Shown here in pieces: positions 20,530-29,401 of a stretch of DNA of 64,000 nt. The DNA comes from Sphingomonas hankookensis (lineage in GTDB: Bacteria > Pseudomonadota > Alphaproteobacteria > Sphingomonadales > Sphingomonadaceae). The notes beneath the pieces were generated by a model. The model worked only from the letters and a program-made list of their open reading frames with translations, did not search any database and was not told the origin of the DNA. The first letter of the stretch is position 1. Each line of letters opens with the position of its first letter. Location of the stretch: assembly GCF_028551275.1 (NCBI RefSeq), contig NZ_CP117025.1:2103501-2167500 (forward strand), written 5' to 3'. A program made the translations under genes and the position numbers.

Positions 20530-21726
20530 ATGTACGACGATCATTATGGCCTGACCGGTCGCCCGTTCCAGTTGACGCCCGATCCGGCCTTCTGGTTCGA
20601 CACGGCGACGCACCGCAAGGCGATGGCGTATCTCGGCTACGGGTTGAGCCAGGGCGAAGGCTTCATCGTCATTACCGGCGATCCGGGCACCGGCAAGACG
20701 ACGCTGCTCGGCCACCTGATGCAGACGATCGATCCGGAGCGGTTGAACGTCATCCGCATCGTCACGACCCAGATCGAGGCGGACGACCTGCTGCGGCTGG
20801 TCGCGGCGGGGCTGGATGTCGATCACCATGGATTGACCAAGGCGCAGCTGCTCGAAGCGATCGAGCGGGGCCTGCACAATGTCGCGCGGTCGGGGCGGCG
20901 CACGTTGCTGGTGATCGACGAGGCGCAGTCGCTGCCGGTCGGATCGATCGAAGAATTGCGGATGCTGTCGAATTTCCAGGCGGGCGGCTATGCGCTGTTG
21001 CAGATCTTCCTGCTGGGCCAGCCGGAGTTCCGCCAGCGGCTGCACGGGTCGGACCGGCTGGAGCAGCTGCGCCAGCGGGTGATCGCGATGCACCATCTGG
21101 AGCCGATGGGCGTCGAGGAGGTCGGGCCGTATCTGGAACACCGCCTCGGCATCGTCGGGTGGAATGGTTCGCCCAGTTTCAGCATGGATGCGCTGGCGGC
21201 GCTGCACCACTGGTCGGGCGGCGTGCCGCGGCGGTTGAACCAGCTCGCCGGGCGGGTGCTGCTGTACGGCGCGATCGAGGGGATCGAGCGGTTCGGGTCG
21301 CTCGACATCGAACAGGTGATCGCGGATCTCGACGGTGACGGGATGGGGACCCATGCGCCCGAATCCGCCGCGCCCGTGCGGGCGGAGGCGGCGCCGGTGG
21401 CCGAGGCGACCCCGGTCGTCGATGCCGATCCGTTGCCGATGACCCCGCCACCGCCGCCGATGCCGCCGCGCCCGATCCACCTGTCGGTGGTCGATGTCGC
21501 CGGTTGGCCGACGCCGATCGTCGAGGAAGCGCCGGCTGCGGCGGCCCCGGTGGCAGCCCCGGTCGATGCGGCGGATCGCGACGCGCTGGTCGCGCGGATC
21601 GCGGCGCTGGAGGAACGGTTGGAGGAACAGGATGCGGCGCTGCGCCGGGTGCTGACCCTGCTGGTCGACTGGGTCGAGGGCGAACAACGCCGTCCCGACC
21701 TGTCGTCGATCCGCGCCGCCGGCTGA
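20530..21726 (+). CDS. XrtA/PEP-CTERM-associated AAA ATPase
   Basis: A 398-residue ExeA-like ATPase of the PEP-CTERM system family (TIGR03015). Walker A GDPGTGKTTLL is at 50-60 and the Walker B VIDEAQ near 133-138. After the ATPase core come a Pro/Ala-rich linker (about 275-330) and a C-terminal coiled coil (EERLEEQDAALRRV). It may energise or organise the export assembly at the inner membrane. ATG 20530 is preferred over 20527 by ribosome-site spacing and family N-terminus. A 199-bp gap with a palindrome precedes it; TATAAA at 20476 lacks a clear -35. Confidence 0.85.
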   Translation: MYDDHYGLTGRPFQLTPDPAFWFDTATHRKAMAYLGYGLSQGEGFIVITGDPGTGKTTLLGHLMQTIDPERLNVIRIVTTQIEADDLLRLVAAGLDVDHHGLTKAQLLEAIERGLHNVARSGRRTLLVIDEAQSLPVGSIEELRMLSNFQAGGYALLQIFLLGQPEFRQRLHGSDRLEQLRQRVIAMHHLEPMGVEEVGPYLEHRLGIVGWNGSPSFSMDALAALHHWSGGVPRRLNQLAGRVLLYGAIEGIERFGSLDIEQVIADLDGDGMGTHAPESAAPVRAEAAPVAEATPVVDADPLPMTPPPPPMPPRPIHLSVVDVAGWPTPIVEEAPAAAAPVAAPVDAADRDALVARIAALEERLEEQDAALRRVLTLLVDWVEGEQRRPDLSSIRAAG

Positions 21727-21734
21727 CGCACCCC

Positions 21735-22574
21735 ATGCGCAACGCGATGTCGGTCGATGTCGAGGACTGGTTCCAGGTCGGGGCGTTCGAAACGGTCATC
21801 GACCGGGGCGACTGGGACACGCTCGAATGCCGGGTGGAGGCGAATACCGATGCGGTGCTCGACCTGTTCGCCGCCGGCGGGGTGACGGCGACGTTCTTCA
21901 CGCTCGGCTGGGTCGCGCATCGCTTTCCGGCGCTGATGCAGCGCATCGTGGCCGGCGGGCATGAGCTGGCGAGCCATGGCTGGGATCACAAGCGCGTCTT
22001 CACGATGACCGCCGACGAATTCCGGCACGATCTGGCACGGGCGAAGGCGGCGCTGGAGGATGCGGGCGGACAGGCGGTGACCGGATATCGCGCGCCGAGC
22101 TTTTCGATCGACCGGCGGACGCCATGGGCGCATGCCGTGCTGGCGGAGGCGGGCTATGCCTATTCGTCGTCGGTCGCGCCGCTGACCCATGACCATTATG
22201 GCTGGAAGGATGCGCCGCGCGTGCTGCACCGGCCGGTTGCGGGCAGCGACCTGATCGAATGGCCGATCACACTGGCCAAGGTGCTGGGGCGCGAAGTGTC
22301 GGCGGGGGGCGGGTTCTTTCGCCTGTTGCCGAACCGGGTGGTCGAGGATGCGGTGGTGCGGAGCAACCAGGCCGACGCCCATCCGGCGATGTTCTATTTC
22401 CATCCCTGGGAGATCGATCCCGGCCAGCCGCGGGTGAAGAACGCGCCGTTGAAGTCGAAGCTGCGGCATTATTCGCGGCTGGGGGCGATGGCGGGCAAGC
22501 TCGAACGGTTGATGGCGAACCATGACTGGGGCCGGGCCGACCGGATCGTCGCCGAGCGCGCGGGCGCGCTGTGA
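21735..22574 (+). CDS. XrtA system polysaccharide deacetylase
   Basis: A 279-residue NodB-type carbohydrate esterase (TIGR03006 family) that removes N-acetyl groups from a polysaccharide. The first motif SVDVEDWFQ supplies the metal and catalytic Asp; the HELASHGWDH motif gives the metal-binding His pair; RAPSFS is the third conserved block. No signal peptide is evident, so it probably works on the lipid-linked repeat or associates with the membrane. Confidence 0.88.
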   Translation: MRNAMSVDVEDWFQVGAFETVIDRGDWDTLECRVEANTDAVLDLFAAGGVTATFFTLGWVAHRFPALMQRIVAGGHELASHGWDHKRVFTMTADEFRHDLARAKAALEDAGGQAVTGYRAPSFSIDRRTPWAHAVLAEAGYAYSSSVAPLTHDHYGWKDAPRVLHRPVAGSDLIEWPITLAKVLGREVSAGGGFFRLLPNRVVEDAVVRSNQADAHPAMFYFHPWEIDPGQPRVKNAPLKSKLRHYSRLGAMAGKLERLMANHDWGRADRIVAERAGAL

Positions 22575-23620
22575 TCGCGGTACGGCGGGCCGATCTGGCC
22601 GATGCGGGCGAGCGCACCCGGATCGAGACGTTCGTGGGTGAGCATCCCGACGGCACGCCGTTCCACCTGCCGGTCTGGGGTGAGGCGACGGCGGCGGGGT
22701 GCGGGCAGGATTACCGGATGCTGCTGGCCGAGGATGGCGGGGTGCTCAAGGGCGTCGTGCCGTTGACCCATGTCCGTTCGCCCTTGTTCGGGGCGGCGTT
22801 GGTGTCGACCGGGTTCGGGGTCGGCGGCGGGGTGCTGGCGAGCGACCCGGCGGCGGGCGCGGCGCTGGCGGCGGCGGCGGTCGAGATGGCGCGGGAGCTG
22901 CGCTGTCCGACGATCGAGATGCGCGGCGGCGTGCCGATCGACGGGGCGGGGTGGACGTGGGACGATAGCCGCTATGTCGGGTTCGTCCGGCCGCTGGCGA
23001 ACGACGACGATGCCGAATTGCTGGCGATCCCGCGCAAGCAGCGCGCCGATGTGCGCAAGGCGCTGGCCGAGCCGTTCGAGATCGCCATCGGGCGCGACCG
23101 GGCGGCGCTGGCGGAGCATTTCCATGTTTATGGGACGTCAGTGCGTAATCTCGGTACGCCGGTGTTTCCGCGGTCGCTGTTCGCGGAGGTTGTGCGGCGG
23201 TTCGGGGACGACGCCGATGTGCTGACCGTGCGGCATGGCGGCGTGGCGGTGGCGAGCGTGCTGTCGGTCTATTGGCGGGGCACGGTCTATCCCTATTGGG
23301 GTGGCGGTACGGCGGCGGCGCGGGGTCTGCGGGCCAATGAGCGGATGTATTTCGAGCTGATGCGGCATGCGCGGGCCAGGGGCTGCACAGCGTTCGATTT
23401 CGGGCGGTCGAAGGTCGGAACCGGGCCGGCGGCGTACAAGAAGAACTGGGGTTTCGTCGGCACGCCGCTGGGCTATCCGACATGGACGGCCGATGGCGAG
23501 CGCCCACGCGATGCCAGCCCGCTCAACCCCAAATACCGGCTGAAGATCGCGGCGTGGCAGAAGTTGCCGGTCGCGGTCGCCAATCGCGTCGGGCCGTTCA
23601 TCGCGAAGGGGCTGGGGTGA
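22571..23620 (+). CDS. FemAB-like acyltransferase, XrtA system
   Basis: A 349-residue GNAT-fold protein of the PEP-CTERM FemAB family (TIGR03019). FemAB relatives transfer aminoacyl groups from tRNA; the C-terminal region with ACTAFDFGRSKVGTGPAAYKKNW-like order (FDFGRSK, KKNWGF) matches. It may attach an amino acid to sugar residues. GTG start overlaps the deacetylase stop. Confidence 0.84.
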   Translation: MIAVRRADLADAGERTRIETFVGEHPDGTPFHLPVWGEATAAGCGQDYRMLLAEDGGVLKGVVPLTHVRSPLFGAALVSTGFGVGGGVLASDPAAGAALAAAAVEMARELRCPTIEMRGGVPIDGAGWTWDDSRYVGFVRPLANDDDAELLAIPRKQRADVRKALAEPFEIAIGRDRAALAEHFHVYGTSVRNLGTPVFPRSLFAEVVRRFGDDADVLTVRHGGVAVASVLSVYWRGTVYPYWGGGTAAARGLRANERMYFELMRHARARGCTAFDFGRSKVGTGPAAYKKNWGFVGTPLGYPTWTADGERPRDASPLNPKYRLKIAAWQKLPVAVANRVGPFIAKGLG

Positions 23621-24774
23621 GCGACATCCTGTTCCTCGCCCACCGCGTTCCCTATCCCCCCGATCGTGGCGACAAGGTGCGCAGCCATCATGTGCTGCGG
23701 CATTTCAGCGGGTTGGGGCGGGTGCATCTGGCGACCTTTGCCGACGATCCGCGCGACATGGGGCATGAGGCGGCGCTGGGGCAGTGGTGTGCGAGCGTGC
23801 GGGTGTTGCGGCGGACGAAGGGCAATGCGCTTGCAGCGATTGAGGCGCTGGCGGGCGGGCGGACCGTGTCGGAGGCGGCGTTCGACAGCGCGGCGATGCG
23901 GGGCGCGGTGGCGGAGTTGCTGGCCGAGCGGCGCTATGATGCCGTCTATGTCTATTCGGGGCAGATGGCGCAGTATGTGCCGGCGGACGTGCCGTTCGTG
24001 ATGGATTTCGTCGACATGGATTCGGCCAAGTTCGCGGCTTATGCCGATGATGCGCATGGGCCGATGCGCTGGATGATGCGGCGCGAGGCAAGCAAGCTGG
24101 CGGCGTTCGAACGTGACGTGGCGGGGCGGGCGCGGGCGTCGCTGCTGGTGAGCGAGGCGGAGGCCGATCTGTTCCGGCGGATGTCGGGCGCGGAGCGCGT
24201 GGTCGCGATCGAGAATGGGATCGACACCGGCTTTTTCGATCCGGCGGGCGTCGTGCCGGTCGAACAGGCGGGGCCGCTGATCGTCTTTACCGGGCAGATG
24301 GACTACCGGCCCAATATCGATGCGGTTCGCTGGTTCGCGGGCGAGGTGCTGCCATTGGTGCCGGAGGCGCGCTTTGCGATTGTCGGGCGCAGTCCGACCG
24401 CGGCGGTACGGGCGCTAGAGAGCGAGCGGGTGGTCGTGACCGGCGAGGTCGCGGACGTGCGCGAGTGGATTGCCGCTGCCGCCGTGGTCGTCGCGCCGCT
24501 GTTGCTGGCGCGGGGTATCCAGAACAAGGTGCTGGAGGCGATGGCGATGGCGCGGCCGGTGGTGGCATCGACCGCCGCCGCCGAAGGGATCGACCATCGG
24601 GGGACGATCCGGGTCGCGAGCGATGCGGCCGGGTTTGTACGGGAAATTCGGGAGCTGCTGTCCGACCCCGTCGCAGCCGATGCGGTAGGGCGAGCGGCGC
24701 GGGCGCGGACGATCGAGCGCTATGGCTGGGACGCGCGATTGGCACCGCTGGCCGAATTGCTGGGGCTGGCATGA
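23617..24774 (+). CDS. XrtA-associated family 1/4 glycosyltransferase
   Basis: A 385-residue GT-B glycosyltransferase of the XrtA-linked TIGR03087 family. The N-terminal LFLAHRVPYPPDRGDKVRS block and the C-terminal donor-site region (VVVAPLLLARGIQNKVLEAM with the conserved Glu) are clear. It would add one sugar of the repeat unit on the cytoplasmic side. GTG start overlaps the FemAB stop; its own stop overlaps the xrtA ATG. Confidence 0.88.
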   Translation: MSDILFLAHRVPYPPDRGDKVRSHHVLRHFSGLGRVHLATFADDPRDMGHEAALGQWCASVRVLRRTKGNALAAIEALAGGRTVSEAAFDSAAMRGAVAELLAERRYDAVYVYSGQMAQYVPADVPFVMDFVDMDSAKFAAYADDAHGPMRWMMRREASKLAAFERDVAGRARASLLVSEAEADLFRRMSGAERVVAIENGIDTGFFDPAGVVPVEQAGPLIVFTGQMDYRPNIDAVRWFAGEVLPLVPEARFAIVGRSPTAAVRALESERVVVTGEVADVREWIAAAAVVVAPLLLARGIQNKVLEAMAMARPVVASTAAAEGIDHRGTIRVASDAAGFVREIRELLSDPVAADAVGRAARARTIERYGWDARLAPLAELLGLA

Positions 24775-26291
24775 ACAGCGTTGCGCTCGACCAGCCGCTG
24801 GCGGCGACGGACCCGGCGTGGTGGCGGGCGTTGCTGGCGCTCAGCGGCATCTGGGCGGCGTTGCTGGCGATCTTTCACCGCGACGCGGCCGATATGGCGG
24901 ATATCTGGTGGAATTCGACCACCTATGGCCATTGCCTGTTCGTCGCTCCGATCATCGGCTGGCTGGTGTGGCAGCGGCGGCGCGAGCTCGCGCAACTGAC
25001 CCCGCAGGCTTGGTGGCCCGGGCTGACGATCGTTGCGGGCGGCGGGGCGCTCTGGCTGGTCGGGGAAGCGGCGGCGGTGGCGCTGTTCCGGCATGTCGGG
25101 CTGGTCGCGATGTTGCAGGGGGCGGTGGTCGCGTTGCTCGGCGCCCGCGTCGCGCGCGGGATCGCCTTCCCGCTGGCCTATATGGTCTTCCTCGTGCCGT
25201 TCGGCGATTTCCTAGAGCCGTGGCTGCAAGCGGCGACGGTATCGCTGACGATGCCGCTGCTGCATTTGCTCGGTGTGCCGGCGGCGGTCGACGGGGTGCT
25301 CATCACCATCCCCAACGGCTATTTCGAAGTGGCGGAGGCTTGTTCAGGGTCGAAGTTCGTCATCGCCATGGTCGCTTATGGCACGCTGGTCGCCAATGTG
25401 TGTTACGTCGCATGGCGGCGACGGATCGCGTTCACGGCGTTGGCGCTGATCGTGCCGGTGCTGGCCAACGGGGTGCGCGCGGCGGGAACGATCTATGCCG
25501 CGCATCTGACGTCGGTCGAGGCGGCGACCGGGTTCGACCATATCGTCTATGGCTGGGTGTTCTTCGCGCTGACCATGGCGGGGGTGCTGGCGCTCGGCTG
25601 GCGCTGGTTCGACCGCGACCCCGATGCGCCGTGGTTCGACGTGGCGAGCGTGGCTGCGATGCCGATGCGCGCGGCGGACCGGTCGCTGGCGGCAGCGGCG
25701 GTGCTGGCGGTCGCGGTCGGCTTTGCGGCATGGGGCTGGATCGTCGACCGGCGGGCGCAGGCGTTGCCGGCGCGGATCGAGTTACCGCAGGTGCCCGGAT
25801 GGCAGCGGGTGGCGGTCGATGGCGAACCCTGGGTTCCGAATTATCCGGGCGCTGACCATTTCCTGATCGGGCGCTATGGCGATGCGAGGGGCCGCAGCGT
25901 CGACATGGTCGTTGCGCTCTATGGCTCGCAGGGCGAAGGACATGAATTGGTAGGGTTCGGAACAGGCGCGATCCGCGAGAATGACCGCTGGGTGCGGATC
26001 GCCGACACCGCGCCGATCGCCGGCAGCGCGTCGCTGCGCATGGCCGCGCCCGGCCCGGTCGAGCGCGAGGTCGCGACCTGGTATCGCATCGGATCGATCA
26101 CGACCGGCAGCGCTGACCGGGTGAAGTGGGAGACGCTGAAGGCGAAGCTGCTCGGCGGCCCGCAACGCGGCGTCGCCGTGCTGCTATCGGCGCGCAAGGA
26201 TGGGCACGACCCGCGACAGGCGATCGCCGATTTCCTAAAGGCGGCGGGGCCGGTCGACGCGATCGCCGACCGCGCAGCGGGAATGCGCTGA
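24771..26291 (+). CDS. xrtA: Exosortase A with C-terminal EpsI domain
   Basis: A 506-residue polytopic membrane protease/transpeptidase. The catalytic triad is present: C191 in EACSGSKF, R236 in NGVRAAGT, H257 in FDHIVYGW. About eight hydrophobic segments occupy residues 17-280. A further helix at about 303-325 leads into a periplasmic EpsI-type domain (about 330-506). Exosortases cleave C-terminal PEP-CTERM tails and probably transfer the protein to a surface anchor. The serine after the CSG (usually CSGL/R) is a minor variation. ATGA coupling to the glycosyltransferase. Confidence 0.94.
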   Translation: MNSVALDQPLAATDPAWWRALLALSGIWAALLAIFHRDAADMADIWWNSTTYGHCLFVAPIIGWLVWQRRRELAQLTPQAWWPGLTIVAGGGALWLVGEAAAVALFRHVGLVAMLQGAVVALLGARVARGIAFPLAYMVFLVPFGDFLEPWLQAATVSLTMPLLHLLGVPAAVDGVLITIPNGYFEVAEACSGSKFVIAMVAYGTLVANVCYVAWRRRIAFTALALIVPVLANGVRAAGTIYAAHLTSVEAATGFDHIVYGWVFFALTMAGVLALGWRWFDRDPDAPWFDVASVAAMPMRAADRSLAAAAVLAVAVGFAAWGWIVDRRAQALPARIELPQVPGWQRVAVDGEPWVPNYPGADHFLIGRYGDARGRSVDMVVALYGSQGEGHELVGFGTGAIRENDRWVRIADTAPIAGSASLRMAAPGPVEREVATWYRIGSITTGSADRVKWETLKAKLLGGPQRGVAVLLSARKDGHDPRQAIADFLKAAGPVDAIADRAAGMR

Positions 26292-26292
26292 G

Positions 26293-28179
26293 ATGTGCGG
26301 AATCGCCGGCCTGTATCATAGCGTGCAGCCAAAGCCGGTCGATCCGGCACGGATCGCAGCGATGACCGATGTTCAGGCGCATCGCGGCCCCGACGGGTCG
26401 GGCGTATGGACCGCGCCGGGCGTGGGGCTGGGCCATCGGCGGCTGTCGATCATCGACGTCGCAGGCAGTCCGCAGCCGATGGCGCTGCCGGGCGAACAGG
26501 TCGTCATCACCTTCAACGGCGAAATCTATAACTTCGCCGAGCTGCGGGCCGAGTTGCAGGGCAAGGGCGCGGTGTTCCGCACCCAGGGCGATACGGAAGT
26601 GTTGCTGCATGCCTGGGCGGCATGGGGGCCGGACATGCTGGCGCGGCTGAACGGGATGTTCGCCTTTGCCATCCATGATGCGGGGCGGCAGGCGCTGTTC
26701 ATCGCGCGCGACCGGATGGGGGTGAAGCCGTTCCACTATGTCGAGCTGGGCGACGGCGCGGTGGCGTTCGCGTCGGAGTTGAAAGGGCTGCTCGCCCATC
26801 CGCTGGTGCGGCGGACGCCCGATGCGGCGGCGATCGAGGATTATATGGCGCTCGGCTATGTGCCCGACGACGCCTGTATCGTGGCCGGTGTGAAGAAGCT
26901 GCCCGCGGGGCATTTCCTCCTGATCGAGCGCGGGCGGCGCGTGCCGCAGCCGGTCCGGTGGTGGGACGTCGACTTTTCGAAGCGGGCCAAGGGCAGCGCG
27001 CGCGACCTCGAGGCGGAACTGGTCGAGCGGATGCGCGAGGGCGTGCGGTCGCGGATGGTCGCCGATGTGCCGCTCGGCGCGTTCCTGTCGGGCGGGGTCG
27101 ATTCGTCGGCGGTCGTGGCGCTGATGGCGGAGGCGAGCCGGTCGCCGGTGCAGACCTGCACCATCGGGTTCGAGGAAGCGGGCCATGACGAGCGCGGGCC
27201 GGCGGGGCTGGTCGCGGGGCGATTTGCGACCGACCATGCGGTGCGGACGGTGCGGTCGGACGATTTCGGCGTGATCGACACGCTGGTCGCGGCGTTCGAC
27301 GAGCCTTTTGCCGATGCGTCGGCGCTGGCGACCTATCAGGTATGCGCGCTGGCACGCGAGCGGGTGACGGTCGCGCTGTCGGGTGATGGCGCGGACGAGG
27401 CGCTGGCCGGGTACCGCCGGTACAAGTTCCATGCGGCGGAGGAGCGGGTGCGTGCGCTGCTGCCGCCGGGGTTGCGGGAACCGGTGTTCGGGGCGCTGGG
27501 CGATGTCTATCCCAAGGCCGACTGGGCACCGCGCCCGTTCCGCGCCAAGACGACGTTGCTGGCGCTCGCGCAGGATGGTGACGAGGCCTATGCGCAGGCG
27601 GTGGGGGTGACGACGCCGGCGGTGCGGCACGGGCTGTACGGGCAGGCGATGGCGCGGCAGCTGGGCGGCTATCGCGGGGAAGAGCGCTATGTCGCGGCGA
27701 TGCGGCAGGCGCCGGGGCGCGATGCACTCGACCGGGCGCAATATGCTGATTTCCGTCACTGGCTACCGGGTGACATCCTGACCAAGGTCGACCGGACCAG
27801 CATGGCGGTGGCACTGGAGGCGCGCGAGCCGCTGCTCGACCATCGGCTGATCGAGTTCTGCGCGACATTGCCGGCAAAGCTGCGGTTGCGCGGGGGCGAG
27901 GGCAAGTGGCTGATGAAGAAGGCGCTGGAGCCGTGGCTGCCGCGCGAAATCCTGTATCGGCCCAAAATGGGGTTCGTGACCCCGGTCAGCGCGTGGTTCC
28001 GGGGGGCGTTGGCGGATGAGGCGGCGGGGCTCGCGCGGTCGCCGGTGTTGGCGACGTGGTTCGAGCCCCATGCGATCGAGCGACTGGCGGCGGAGCATCG
28101 GTCGGGTCGAGCGGAGCATGGCCGGACGCTGTGGCAGCTGGTGATGCTGGAGCGTAGTGCGCGACGGTTGTTCGGGTAG
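26293..28179 (+). CDS. XrtA-associated asparagine synthetase-type amidotransferase
   Basis: A 628-residue glutamine-dependent amidotransferase (TIGR03108 type). Cys2 (MCGIAG) is the glutaminase nucleophile; the synthetase half has the PP-loop SGGVDSSA. It would amidate a carboxyl group, perhaps a uronic acid or carrier-bound substrate, in polysaccharide modification. One base separates it from xrtA. Last gene of the operon before a long inverted repeat. Confidence 0.9.
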   Translation: MCGIAGLYHSVQPKPVDPARIAAMTDVQAHRGPDGSGVWTAPGVGLGHRRLSIIDVAGSPQPMALPGEQVVITFNGEIYNFAELRAELQGKGAVFRTQGDTEVLLHAWAAWGPDMLARLNGMFAFAIHDAGRQALFIARDRMGVKPFHYVELGDGAVAFASELKGLLAHPLVRRTPDAAAIEDYMALGYVPDDACIVAGVKKLPAGHFLLIERGRRVPQPVRWWDVDFSKRAKGSARDLEAELVERMREGVRSRMVADVPLGAFLSGGVDSSAVVALMAEASRSPVQTCTIGFEEAGHDERGPAGLVAGRFATDHAVRTVRSDDFGVIDTLVAAFDEPFADASALATYQVCALARERVTVALSGDGADEALAGYRRYKFHAAEERVRALLPPGLREPVFGALGDVYPKADWAPRPFRAKTTLLALAQDGDEAYAQAVGVTTPAVRHGLYGQAMARQLGGYRGEERYVAAMRQAPGRDALDRAQYADFRHWLPGDILTKVDRTSMAVALEAREPLLDHRLIEFCATLPAKLRLRGGEGKWLMKKALEPWLPREILYRPKMGFVTPVSAWFRGALADEAAGLARSPVLATWFEPHAIERLAAEHRSGRAEHGRTLWQLVMLERSARRLFG

Positions 28180-28184
28180 TCTCG

Positions 28185-28275
28185 TTACCGTCACCCCGGG
28201 CTTGACCCGGGGCCCGCTTTTTACCGAGCGTGCAAGGAGAAGCGGGACCCCGGATCAAGTCCGGGGTGACGGTAG
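28185..28275. repeat. Paired GTCACCCCGGG repeats forming a long inverted repeat
   Basis: Two palindromic units face each other (about 28187-28218 and 28240-28273). Together they make outer arms of roughly 33 bases (TACCGTCACCCCGG... and ...CCGGGGTGACGGTA). It lies between the convergent amidotransferase and esterase genes and could end transcription from both. Confidence 0.85.
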
Positions 28276-28282
28276 CGTGGTA

Positions 28283-29254
28283 TTAAACGTGCTGGCCGAT
28301 CCAGCGGCGGAACAGGTCGGTCCAGACGCGTTGCGGGCTGTCGACCGGCGCATGCAGCGCCCCCCAGCCATGGCCGCCCCGTTCGAACAAATGCGCCTCG
28401 ACCGGGACCTTGGCCCGGCGGCAGGCGGCGAGCATTTCGAGCGACTGGTCGAGCGGGACGACGGGGTCGTCGACCGAATGGGCGAGGAAGACCGGCGGGG
28501 TCTGTGCGGTGACCCGTGCCGGGATGTTGTAATGGCGATAGACCGCCATCGGGCCTTCGGGTCGACCGGAGCCGCGACGGTCCATCGCCGCGATATTGGT
28601 GACCGGATAGACGAGGCCGCTGAACGCCGGGCGCGCCGACTGCCGGTCGGCGGCGTCGATGGGGGGATAGACCACGTCGTCATGGGCGATGGTGAGCGAT
28701 CCGGCGAGATGCCCGCCCGCCGAAAAGCCGCAGATGCCGAGCTTCGCCGGATCGATGCCGTAGCGCGCGGCATTCGCGCGGATCAGGCGCATGGCCCGCT
28801 GCGCATCCTGCAGCGGCACGTCCTGCGCATCATCCCAGCCTTCGCCCGGCAGGCGATAGGCGAGCGCGAAGACGGTAATGCCGGCGGGGTTCAGTGCCTT
28901 GGCGACGTCGATCCCTTCATTCTCGATCGAGACGAAGCCATAGCCGCCGCCGGGGATGGAGAGGACGGCGGTGCCGTTGGGGCGGGCCGGGCGGAACACG
29001 CCGACAACCGGATCGGCCACGCCGCGCAGCCATAGCTCGCGCATCTCGGGCCGTCCGTTCATCGACGGGGCATAGGTCGGCAGGGTCGTGCGGGCACCGG
29101 GCGCGCGGGCGGGCCACAGGCGGAAATGTTCGCGTGGGGGCCAGGGGGTGAGGCGTTCACCGCCCGGCGTGAGACGTGCGGCGGGCTGGGCCGCTGCCTT
29201 TGCCGCCACCGGTAGTGCGATGGTTGCACCCAAGATGGTCCGCCGGTCGATCAT
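28283..29254 (-). CDS. Secreted alpha/beta hydrolase (acetylesterase-like)
   Basis: A 323-residue esterase of the BD-FAE/acetyl-esterase type. Tat- or Sec-like signal (DRRTILGATIALPVAAKAAA). The oxyanion motif IPGGGY, nucleophile elbow GFSAGG and acid/His regions (DDPVV, GGHGWG) are all visible, so it should be active, probably releasing acyl groups from polysaccharides in the periplasm. ATG 29254 has GGAG at 8 bases; a GTG at 29263 is an alternative. Confidence 0.85.
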   Translation of the reverse strand: MIDRRTILGATIALPVAAKAAAQPAARLTPGGERLTPWPPREHFRLWPARAPGARTTLPTYAPSMNGRPEMRELWLRGVADPVVGVFRPARPNGTAVLSIPGGGYGFVSIENEGIDVAKALNPAGITVFALAYRLPGEGWDDAQDVPLQDAQRAMRLIRANAARYGIDPAKLGICGFSAGGHLAGSLTIAHDDVVYPPIDAADRQSARPAFSGLVYPVTNIAAMDRRGSGRPEGPMAVYRHYNIPARVTAQTPPVFLAHSVDDPVVPLDQSLEMLAACRRAKVPVEAHLFERGGHGWGALHAPVDSPQRVWTDLFRRWIGQHV

Positions 29255-29401
29255 CCGCTCCACTCCCTGTTCGTTGCCGTCAGCCTAACCGCACCATCGA
29301 CACAGGAAAAGCCGCGCGCCCGCCAAAGCGCTCGACAATCGGCGGCGGGGCGATAGACCTTGGGTGGTCGGCGGGGGCCGGCATGAACAGGGGGAAGTTG
29401 C